This document shows, piece after piece, positions 27,701 through 32,648 of a DNA stretch of 32,648 bases; within the stretch, counting starts at the first letter, position 1; each line of letters starts with the position of its first letter. This DNA is from Verrucomicrobiales bacterium. Its GTDB lineage: Bacteria > Verrucomicrobiota > Verrucomicrobiia > Limisphaerales > F1-80-MAGS106. Under the pieces are notes generated by a model. That model ran no database searches and was not told the DNA's origin. It was given only the letters and a program-made list of their open reading frames with translations. The DNA lies in contig SYMW01000230.1 of the NCBI GenBank assembly GCA_005805305.1, positions 1 through 32,648 on the forward strand, written 5' to 3'. The position numbers were made by a program, and so were the translations under genes.

Positions 27701-28654
27701 GTGGGCCCGGTGGTGATCACAGAGATCCATTATTCAGCGGGAGTGGCCGTGGGGGAGGGGGCGCAGATCGCCCGCCCCGAGTTCGTCGAATTGCACAATC
27801 CGCTTGCGGTCCCAGTGGCTTTGTTTGACCCCGCGGCGCCAGGGAATAGATGGAAGTTGGCCAATGCGATTGACTTCGAGTTTCCGCCGGCGACCGTCCT
27901 GGGGGCGGGCGGCTATGTTTTGGTCGTGGATTTCGACCCCGTCGCCAACCCCGGATTGACTTCTGAGTTTCGCCAGCGACACAACATTCCAGCGGGGACG
28001 CCGATTCTCGGTCCATTCTCAGGAAAATTGGGGAATGAGGGTGATTCGGTTGAGCTTTACAAGCCAGATCCTCCTCAGAAACCCCCGCATCCCGACGCTG
28101 GTTTTGTTCCCTTCATATTGGCGGAAAAGATCGCTTATGCGCCAGTGTCACCTTGGCCGGAGGGGGCGCTTGATCCATCACGGTCGTTGCAAAGAGTCTC
28201 GGTTGGAGGCTTTGGGAATGAGCCGCGGAATTGGGGGGAAGGGGTGCCCACGCCCGGAAGAGCCACGGTGGTGGTGGTGGACCTGGATACCGATAAGGAC
28301 GGGATGCCAGATCATTGGGAACGGGCGAATGGGTTCGATCCAGCGGGCGCGTCGGACGCTTCGGCGGATGCGGATGGCGATGGGATGACCAATCTCCAGG
28401 AGTATCTCGCGGGAACTGATGCCCGGTCCCGGCAGAGCGCGCTCCGGTTGACTTGGGCGTTGGCCGCCACCGGTTCGGTTTTCCTTGAGTTCACGGCCCA
28501 GCCTGGGAAAGGCTATTCCATCGAGAGGAGCGAGATTCTCGCCGCCGGAGGAGCGTGGGGGGGTGACTCCATCGTGAAAAGCGAACCGCAAAGTCGGGTG
28601 ATTCGGGTTGAGATCAAGCGGCCAGGTTTTTATAGAGTCCTGAAAAGTCCATGA
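21710..28654 (+). CDS. Giant secreted CotH-kinase protein with eight lamin-tail domains (2314 aa)
   Basis: Signal peptide residues 1-27 (cleavage VRA-AE). Domains in order: jelly roll ~31-195; two SbsA/Big-type Ig-like domains ~201-398; LTD1 ~403-546; chitobiase-C-like domain ~561-635; CotH-type kinase ~641-1008 (LFLNGQYKGYYNPTERID, GDWPHNNWR, YRFYIWDAEWAF); a second chitobiase-C-like domain ~1026-1106; then seven more LTDs at ~1111-1261, 1270-1406, 1415-1543, 1551-1690, 1700-1832, 1840-1988 and 2000-2184; a calcium-type thrombospondin-3-like segment ~2190-2235 (DLDTDKDGMPD, DADGDGMTN); and a C-terminal module ending FYRVLKSP. Expected at the cell surface or outside the cell. The jelly roll and CotH parts resemble the upstream protein, so the two are probably paralogues. 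ATG at 21710 is chosen, 8 bp after the previous stop; a TTG at 21704 is the alternative. Confidence 0.88.
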   Translation: MIRMLLMAANWIGAFLLLGATQSVRAAELVSPQSSWRYFKGKTEASAPDKAAWRSPSFNDNAWLTGSAPFYFGENLGGGTVLTDMANSYTTLFLRKKFVVANAADVASLEFSAMCDDGFIAWLNGIRIASLSPPAGEPAYNSVATANVAEPVRMTEYLPAPLASILVQGENVLAIQVFNVGLTSSDIVIDAQLNAVEREQVPPVVISVEPSPGVVSSLNSVTIEFSEPVGGVDALDFFVNSIPASAVTGGGRSYTFTFVQPPKGVVQCSWNPAHGITDLATPPNSFKADAAGSVWTYEMADPNAPLLSLSRPSAAVTVRQLSEVEVLFNEAVFGIRAADLEINGKAASELSGAGAGPYLFRFSTPSVGNVRFSWAANQQIRDEAGNQFQGSPWNCTYDPGVPLPDLVITEFMEENGTVLKDEESDTPDWIEIYNRGESTISLGGWSLTDDHEEPGKWIFPAVSLAAKRYLLVFASAKDRASAAPNAKLHTNFKIGHGDPIALYSPDSPRRLVSYVDSKRPDQRPDYSYGRDPEGHWRFYNRGTPGTQNPPSVIDESVEPVHFSVKRGYFNTPFSLSLSTGTKGAEIWYTTNGSLPSKTNGVLYTEPIQINTTRVIRAAGFGENMLVSPVATHTYLFGLPANRRAIPAMSITTATNNLYGPTGIMESSPRNTTKHGLAWERPVSVEYLRPDGEEGFAVEAGLRVQGGAYIRGLYNYRQSSPPQGKYSFRLYFRGDYGLGRLEYPLIPDISVTSFDGIVLRAGMNDPTNPFVVDELVRRLHGDTGNPASHGTYVHLFLNGQYKGYYNPTERIDAEFLKTWHGGNGKWDLIAQGGEVREGDATAWNSMRTMINGGKGPADPATYAEISKRLDLENFVDYLLANIYAGTGDWPHNNWRAARERVTGGKYRFYIWDAEWAFENQGRSVNNNTLTAELGGDSEIAQFYRRLKLNAEFRQLFADRVHKHFFNGGALTDARVKARSDEQRTLMASTISGFRNPVSTGWLANRRKNIMNHMNSAKLLMSSNAPVFSQFGGRVGAGYSLVMTNLEGTIYFTKDGTDPRAPGLATVASNAIPYIRAAPPVLTETVLIKARAQAGTNWSALVEAAFQVEELAVPIRISEILYNPPGGDAYEFVELANFGNTPAPLAGLNFGGIDYRFSETAGSLAPKARLVLSSSLNPVLFAQRYPGVAVFDRFGGSLSNGGEKLSLKDRNGNILSSVDYKDGAGWPTGADGGGYSLELVHESGDPNDPNSWQAGARVGGSPGAVHVPSTTGAIVLNELLADNVSGIDNAGARSDWVELRNLTAASVDLTGWSLSDGTNPRKFVFPTGARIGANAFLIVWCDSNVTAPGLHAGFGLNREGDTISLYDSKTNHVDGLRFGPQIADVSLGRENSAEGGWVICEPSPGGPNEPARGAEHSRLVVNEFLANTITGEADWIELHNGDAQLPVDLFGIYLGTSNATHRLLSHIVVPPSGYIQLFADEGSGSTNLDFKLPAAGGAIRLHDSKGALVSSTTYGPQLEGVSEGRFPDADGPFQRFSSSASPGAKNHLGVYDGPFINEVLAWPEVFKLSDQGLVAWIELHNPKSTPFDLSGMSVSADEKVPGQWVFPSGSSIKSGGYLILRFDPGAAKSTKTEDSPNVGRGLSAAGGGVFLFNAANQLVDSVNYGFQAPDLTIGKANGVWSLTSKPTPGAANASPSALGDVSKLRLNEWMAAPLQGSDWVELYNSDHLPLNLEGLGISDNPSMAGQTNHIVGPLSFIAANGWVRFEADGSANLGPNHLPFSLDDRGETLRIYGRSQQIIDSLDFTTQAPGVSQGRLPDGGGSFLSFHGSASPGEANYALPPGLVVNELLAHTDPPLEDALELLNLGPASLDISGWFLSNAPKNFRKYRIPNGTVLAPGAFLVIYESQFNLGTDSENDFTFNSAHGDEAILSSADANGNFTGFRLRQPFGSSENAVSFGRHATSAGIEFVAMDRISFGVDNPASLSQFRTGRGAANGRPKVGPVVITEIHYSAGVAVGEGAQIARPEFVELHNPLAVPVALFDPAAPGNRWKLANAIDFEFPPATVLGAGGYVLVVDFDPVANPGLTSEFRQRHNIPAGTPILGPFSGKLGNEGDSVELYKPDPPQKPPHPDAGFVPFILAEKIAYAPVSPWPEGALDPSRSLQRVSVGGFGNEPRNWGEGVPTPGRATVVVVDLDTDKDGMPDHWERANGFDPAGASDASADADGDGMTNLQEYLAGTDARSRQSALRLTWALAATGSVFLEFTAQPGKGYSIERSEILAAGGAWGGDSIVKSEPQSRVIRVEIKRPGFYRVLKSP

Positions 28655-28722
28655 TCCAACTCTCTGGCCTTGTGTGCGCTGAGGGCTTCGTTTAGTATCC
28701 CCGCGACATAAGAACTGGAGTA

Positions 28723-30354
28723 ATGAAAAACTGGACGCTTTCGCGACGACTTTCCGCCACGCTGGTCGTCATTATATCCCTCTTGATGGTGGGGCAGGTT
28801 ATCTCATGGTTTGTCGAAAGACAGTTCTCTCAGGAGGAATTGCGTGCCAATGCCCGGCGGGACAAGCTGCTTCTGAATGCGGACAAGATCAAGTATGCGA
28901 TCCTCCAAACCAGTGACGCGCTTCGAGGGATGCTATTGAACCCGACGAACGCCGTTTTTTTGAGTTCGACCAACGCGCTGGTTGAGAAGAACAGAAAACT
29001 GAGCGCGGACACTGACATGGTCAGGGCCGTGAAAGAGATGAGATTATCCGTGGAAGGAGACGCCGAGTTGCTGGGATCGTTGGAAGTGTTGAACGAGTAT
29101 GACGAAAAAACCCTCAACGGGATTGAGAATCGGATCGTGGAACTCGTCGAGAAGAATCCCTCCGAGGCGCTGGATGTTTACAACCATGATTATCTTCCCG
29201 CGCGGGAGCACCTCGATCGTTTTGTTTCCAATTTCCTAGGCCGGGTCTTGCGTGATTCCATTCGGCAGAGCGATCGGTCAAGCGCGGCGCAGATGGTTGG
29301 GCTTGGGATTTTGATCGCTATTCTTCTCATCAGTGGATGGCTTGGACGCTCGTTGAATCAATCCATCCAAACGCCGCTGCGCGAGTTGAGCGAAGCGATG
29401 CAGCGTGTGAGAAGCGGCAATTTTTCGCAGAAGTTGAAAGTCACGAGCCAGGACGAGTTTGGTGTTCTGGCGGAAGGTTTGAACCGCACTTGCGACGACC
29501 TGGGGTTGCTGGTTGGGCAGGTTCAGCGATCTGGAATCCAGGTCAACACGTCGCTCACGCAAATTGCCGCGACGGCTAGGGAACAGCAGGCTACGGCCAA
29601 CGAGATTGCCGCGACAACCACCGAGATTGGGGCCACGGCGAAGGAAATCGCGGCCACCTCGGTAGAATTGCAGAGGTCCGTGGCAGAGGTGGCCAAGGTG
29701 GCGGAGCACACGGCGAGCCTGGCGAACACGGGCCAGTCCGGGTTGTCCCGGATGGAGCACACGATACGCCAAATCACCGAGGCGGCTTCGGCGATCAGCA
29801 CCAAGCTGAATGTTCTCAACGAGAAAGCGGCGAACATCAACCAGGTGGTGGCCACGATCACCAAAGTGGCGGATCAAACAAATCTCTTGTCTCTCAACGC
29901 GGCCATCGAAGCGGAAAAAGCCGGAGAGTATGGCAGGGGCTTCGCCGTGGTGGCGACCGAAATTCGGCGTCTGGCCGACCAAACGGCGGTGGCGACTTAC
30001 GACATTGAGCAGACGGTCAAGGAAATGCAGTCGGCCGTTGCCGCCGGGGTGATGGGGATGGACAAATTCTCCGACGAAGTCAGGCGCGGTGTCACCGAAG
30101 TGCAGCAAGTTGGATCGCAGCTCAGCGAGATCATTGTGCAGGTTCAAACGCTGACGCCTCGGTTCGAAAGCGTTAACGGAGGCATGCAGGCCCAAGCGAC
30201 AGGAGCCCGGCAGACGAGCGAAGCACTCTCCCATTTGAGCGAGGCGGGCCAGCAGATTGCCGAGGCCGCGAATCAATCCAACGTCGCCATCGATCAGTTG
30301 ACCGAGGCCGTGGGCCGCTTGCGGGATGCGATTTCGAAGTTCAAACTTGCCTAG
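28723..30354 (+). CDS. Methyl-accepting chemotaxis protein, WspA-like
   Basis: A 543-residue receptor. TM1 lies at residues ~11-31 and TM2 at ~189-209, enclosing a ~155-residue helical (4HB-type) periplasmic sensor. HAMP covers ~207-262, and the cytoplasmic signalling coiled coil ~270-540. The hairpin tip reads NLLSLNAAIEAEKAGEYGRG and continues FAVVATEIRRLADQTAVATY, then SAVAAGVMGMDKFSDEVRRG and EGMQAQATGA-like sequence; this is much closer to Pseudomonas WspA than to classical chemotaxis receptors. WspA senses surface contact and, via the Wsp phosphorelay, raises cyclic-di-GMP. GGAG lies 5 bp before the ATG. No other wsp or che gene is adjacent, so its partners must be elsewhere. Confidence 0.9.
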   Translation: MKNWTLSRRLSATLVVIISLLMVGQVISWFVERQFSQEELRANARRDKLLLNADKIKYAILQTSDALRGMLLNPTNAVFLSSTNALVEKNRKLSADTDMVRAVKEMRLSVEGDAELLGSLEVLNEYDEKTLNGIENRIVELVEKNPSEALDVYNHDYLPAREHLDRFVSNFLGRVLRDSIRQSDRSSAAQMVGLGILIAILLISGWLGRSLNQSIQTPLRELSEAMQRVRSGNFSQKLKVTSQDEFGVLAEGLNRTCDDLGLLVGQVQRSGIQVNTSLTQIAATAREQQATANEIAATTTEIGATAKEIAATSVELQRSVAEVAKVAEHTASLANTGQSGLSRMEHTIRQITEAASAISTKLNVLNEKAANINQVVATITKVADQTNLLSLNAAIEAEKAGEYGRGFAVVATEIRRLADQTAVATYDIEQTVKEMQSAVAAGVMGMDKFSDEVRRGVTEVQQVGSQLSEIIVQVQTLTPRFESVNGGMQAQATGARQTSEALSHLSEAGQQIAEAANQSNVAIDQLTEAVGRLRDAISKFKLA

Positions 30355-30645
30355 CATCCATTTAACCGGGCAGGCACCGGTCGTGGTTCGTGGTGGCTTG
30401 GCCTCCCTAGGCAACCGCTAGCTTCGGTTTGGCATTGAAATGGTGGGAGGGGCCAGTGAGTTCTGTCATCGTTCAGCCTCAAAACGGCAGTTGCCCCAGT
30501 TCAATCTTCGCAAGATCCTGGCGATAAACTTTTTCCGATCCACTCACCTGATCCACAAGGGATATGCCTCCCTCTTCGTCAAACTTTTCTCATCCAGGCT
30601 TTTGCGAATCTCCACGATGTTCAACTGCCGTTTTATGGATAGTTC
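30355..30645. other. Intergenic region after the WspA-like gene
   Basis: A 291-bp stretch with no supported gene. An open frame at 30440-30673 has an unusual composition and overlaps the next gene, so I do not count it. A minor hairpin (AACCG/CGGTT near 30415-30431) without a T-run is the only structure seen. The promoter for the downstream gene is probably here. Confidence 0.5.
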
Positions 30646-31962
30646 ATGGGGTCTTCGAGCCATCACGGAATGATTGTCCGATTACAGGCGTGTAAGAGTT
30701 GCTTGAGCCGGGGTGAATTTCCTCCTGCGAATCAGCTTCGTAATTCCCGGTGTTTGAGCTTCGGGGCGAGGTTGTCGGTGAAGGTTCTCGCCTGCTTCCT
30801 TGGGTTGTCACACGGGACAAATGTCCAAGCTTCATCGGATCCGAGCCCCGGCAAACCATCACAGGCAAGCTACCAGAACCAGCAATTGAACGAGGGACCG
30901 TGGTCGATCCACGTGGCGCGTATTCCAAGGATTGGAGGCCGGTATGACATCTTGGCGGTTCATGCGCACGGGGCCGCAGTTGGACTTTCCACCGTGACCG
31001 ATCAAACGAAGATTGTCAGCCCCGCTCGAGGCGTTCCCATTGCCGCAATCAATGGCGATTTTTATCAGCGTGAGGGGGTCTTTTCGGGAGATCCCAGAGG
31101 TTTGCAGATCGCGGAAGGCGAGTTGATCAGCGCCCCCGATGGTGGTGCCAGCTTTTGGGTCGACGCCATTGGCGAACTCCACGCGGGAACGGTGCATTCC
31201 AAGCTTCAAGTCACTTGGCCCGATGGGACGAGCAGCGACATCGGATTAAATGGGGCTCGTTTGCAGGGGCGCGCGGAGCTTTACACCTCAGCTATGGGAG
31301 CTTCCACCAGGGCGCGGCGGGGTCGTGAGCTCGTGTTGAGCCATGTGGAGCAGGTCCCGTGGCTGCCTCTTCACGCCGGGAAGCAATATCGGTTGAAGGT
31401 AACCGGGATTCATGAGCAAGGCGACACTCGGATTGTCCCCGGCACGGTGGTGTTATCCCTGGATCCTTCCGTCTCGAGGCGAGTTCCGAGGATTGAAACA
31501 GGAAGTGAAATCGTGCTATCGACCGCGACTGAGCCGAGGCTTCGTGGTGTCCGTTCCGCCATCAGCGGAGGCCCAGTTCTGCTGCGGGATGGGAAGCGAC
31601 AGGCTTTTAAGCCGTCGGAAACCGAGTCGCACGTGTTGTCGTCCATGCAGACCAGGCATCCGCGTTCCGCCGTCGGATGGAACGAGGAGTTTTTGTTCTT
31701 GGTTCAAGTCGACGGGCGATACCCTGGTTTTTCAGAGGGCATGACTCTCGCTGAGTTGGCCCGGCATATGGCGCGGTTGGGATGCCGGGAAGCGATCAAT
31801 CTTGATGGAGGCGGCTCGTCCGCGATTTGGTATGATGGAGCCATCAGGAATCGTCCGTGTGATGGGAGGGAGCGGCGAGTCGCGAACTCGTTAGTCGTGG
31901 TCGAAAAACGCCCCCCGAAGCTCGAACCGGCACGGAGCAAATCCGAATCGCCGGCGCCGTGA
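30646..31962 (+). CDS. Phosphodiester glycosidase family (NAGPA-like) exported protein
   Basis: Up to 438 residues. The NAGPA domain covers about 100-415: IAAINGDFYQREGVFSGDPRG near its start and INLDGGGSSAIWYDG (from about 384) near its end, the two signature motifs. Bacterial members are linked to exopolysaccharide or wall-glycan metabolism and hydrolyse sugar phosphodiesters. A hydrophobic stretch LSVKVLACFLGL at residues 43-54 looks like a signal peptide but is preceded by 42 residues, so the true start may be further in, for example a TTG at 30754 or 30772. I kept the ATG at 30646, which has GGA 6 bp upstream. The next gene begins 2 bp after the stop, implying one transcript. Confidence 0.8.
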   Translation: MGSSSHHGMIVRLQACKSCLSRGEFPPANQLRNSRCLSFGARLSVKVLACFLGLSHGTNVQASSDPSPGKPSQASYQNQQLNEGPWSIHVARIPRIGGRYDILAVHAHGAAVGLSTVTDQTKIVSPARGVPIAAINGDFYQREGVFSGDPRGLQIAEGELISAPDGGASFWVDAIGELHAGTVHSKLQVTWPDGTSSDIGLNGARLQGRAELYTSAMGASTRARRGRELVLSHVEQVPWLPLHAGKQYRLKVTGIHEQGDTRIVPGTVVLSLDPSVSRRVPRIETGSEIVLSTATEPRLRGVRSAISGGPVLLRDGKRQAFKPSETESHVLSSMQTRHPRSAVGWNEEFLFLVQVDGRYPGFSEGMTLAELARHMARLGCREAINLDGGGSSAIWYDGAIRNRPCDGRERRVANSLVVVEKRPPKLEPARSKSESPAP

Positions 31963-31964
31963 GG

Positions 31965-32648
31965 ATGAAAGCGGCCATGATCAGCGGGAGCGGCGCGGCC
32001 GAGGCTCCGGAAAATAGACGGCGCCGTGAGGCTGGTGAGATTCTCTCCAAGGCTATAGCGCGTGGAGCCAATGCCTCACGAATCGTTGTTTTTCTCTGTG
32101 CCGGCTTGCTGGGCCTAACCACATTGTGGGCCGCCAGCGGGGCGGGAAACCGTTTCCTTCCTGATAGTGTTGCCAAAATCGACATCGAAATGTCACCCGA
32201 GAGCATGGAAAGCCTGCGGCTGGACAGGCGCAAAGATGTTCGCGCGGCAGTGCGGTTCGACGGTTCGCTTTTCCTCGAAGTCGGGGTTCATCTGAAGGGG
32301 TTTTCAGGCAGTTTTCGACCCCTTGATGACAAGCCTTCCTGGACGTTGGATTTCGAACGGTTCCGGGATGGGCCACGCTGGAAAGGGTTTCGCAAGATCC
32401 ACCTGAACAATTCGGTCGAGGATCCCAGTTATCTGAAGGAAAAGATCGGGAGTGAGTTTTTTGCCTCGGCAGGAGTGCCTGCCCCGATGGTGGGTTACGC
32501 CGTCGTGGCGTTGAACGGCCGGCGGCTGGGACTCTATGTGCTCAAGGAAGGCTTTACACGGGAGTTTTTGAGCCGTCACTTCGAAGATCCGAACGGCAGC
32601 CTCTACGACCCCGAGCAGAAAGGGGATATCGATCAGAATCTGAAACTC
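31965..32648 (+). CDS. CotH-kinase family protein (C-terminus beyond window)
   Basis: An open frame of 228 codons without a stop runs off the right edge. It starts MKAAMISGSG at the ATG at 31965 (GAGG directly before), or at the ATG at 31977. Residues ~39-57 (RIVVFLCAGLLGLTTLWA) form a signal anchor. The rest matches the N-terminal half of a CotH domain: VRFDGSLFLEVGVHLKG, SWTLDFERF, KIHLNNSVEDPSYLKEKIG, FFASAGVPAP and VALNGRRLGLYVLKEGF, then GSLYDPEQKGDID. The catalytic part is outside the window. Unlike the two giant proteins, the CotH domain follows the membrane anchor directly. It starts 2 bp after the NAGPA-like gene stops and is likely cotranscribed with it. Confidence 0.85.
   Translation, partial: MKAAMISGSGAAEAPENRRRREAGEILSKAIARGANASRIVVFLCAGLLGLTTLWAASGAGNRFLPDSVAKIDIEMSPESMESLRLDRRKDVRAAVRFDGSLFLEVGVHLKGFSGSFRPLDDKPSWTLDFERFRDGPRWKGFRKIHLNNSVEDPSYLKEKIGSEFFASAGVPAPMVGYAVVALNGRRLGLYVLKEGFTREFLSRHFEDPNGSLYDPEQKGDIDQNLKL

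Noticed and set aside
28270-28290. GTG-rich tract (GGTGGTGGTGG) in the giant gene as a microsatellite
   Set aside because: It simply encodes a short valine run before the calcium-type repeat and is too short to count as a repeat locus.
29278-30414. Minus-strand open frame opposite the chemoreceptor
   Set aside because: The plus strand encodes a textbook receptor; the antisense product is Arg/Leu/His-rich with no motif.
30440-30673. Possible 77-codon gene between the chemoreceptor and the NAGPA-like gene
   Set aside because: No recognisable motif or ribosome site, and it overlaps the start of the next gene out of frame.
1-32648. CRISPR arrays, tRNA/rRNA genes, prophage or transposase genes
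   Set aside because: No regularly spaced repeats, tRNA-like cloverleaf sequence, rRNA segments or transposase/integrase motifs were seen on reading both strands.

Overview
This window looks like chromosomal DNA from a Verrucomicrobiota bacterium, probably of the Pedosphaera/Limisphaera group; a related planctomycete-like lineage is less likely. The evidence is the gene content: a DUF1549/DUF1553 protein paired with a Tat-type DUF1501 protein, a DUF1080 glycosidase-like protein, very large secreted proteins carrying lamin-tail and CotH domains, and high GC. Taxonomy is inferred from family content only. Many starts lack an obvious Shine-Dalgarno sequence. I see no rRNA, tRNA, CRISPR array, phage or insertion-sequence gene.

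Left part (1-11,105): the 5' end of uvrB runs off the left edge on the minus strand. It lies only 34 bp from a divergent DUF1549/DUF1553 gene followed by its DUF1501 partner. Next come a Sel1-repeat protein and a YycJ-type metallo-beta-lactamase-fold hydrolase (both minus), then a zinc-ribbon Nudix hydrolase and a secreted protein with a CBM9-like and a glutamine-amidotransferase-like domain (both plus). A strong hairpin terminator separates these from a convergent secreted double-DUF1080 protein. A periplasmic rhodanese with its own terminator follows. The 381-bp gap after it holds a 177-bp imperfect inverted-repeat element.

Middle part (11,106-17,677): a minus-strand run of LuxE-like, LuxC-like and QueD genes, with no luciferase or LuxD in view. 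A small cysteine-less FmdB-like gene is divergent from it. After two hairpins, one a perfect 18-bp palindrome, comes an operon of a YtrA-type GntR regulator, an ABC ATPase and a large permease. Its promoter region holds a perfect inverted repeat that is probably the regulator's operator.

Right part (17,678-32,648): two adjacent giant secreted proteins (1298 and 2314 residues) with jelly-roll, Ig-like, CotH-kinase and lamin-tail domains; the second has eight lamin-tail domains. A WspA-like chemoreceptor, a phosphodiester-glycosidase (NAGPA-type) protein and a third CotH-family protein cut by the window edge follow. This half looks devoted to the cell surface and extracellular matrix: sensing (WspA-like), glycan editing (NAGPA-like) and possible extracellular phosphorylation (CotH). 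A functional link among these genes is inference from proximity.
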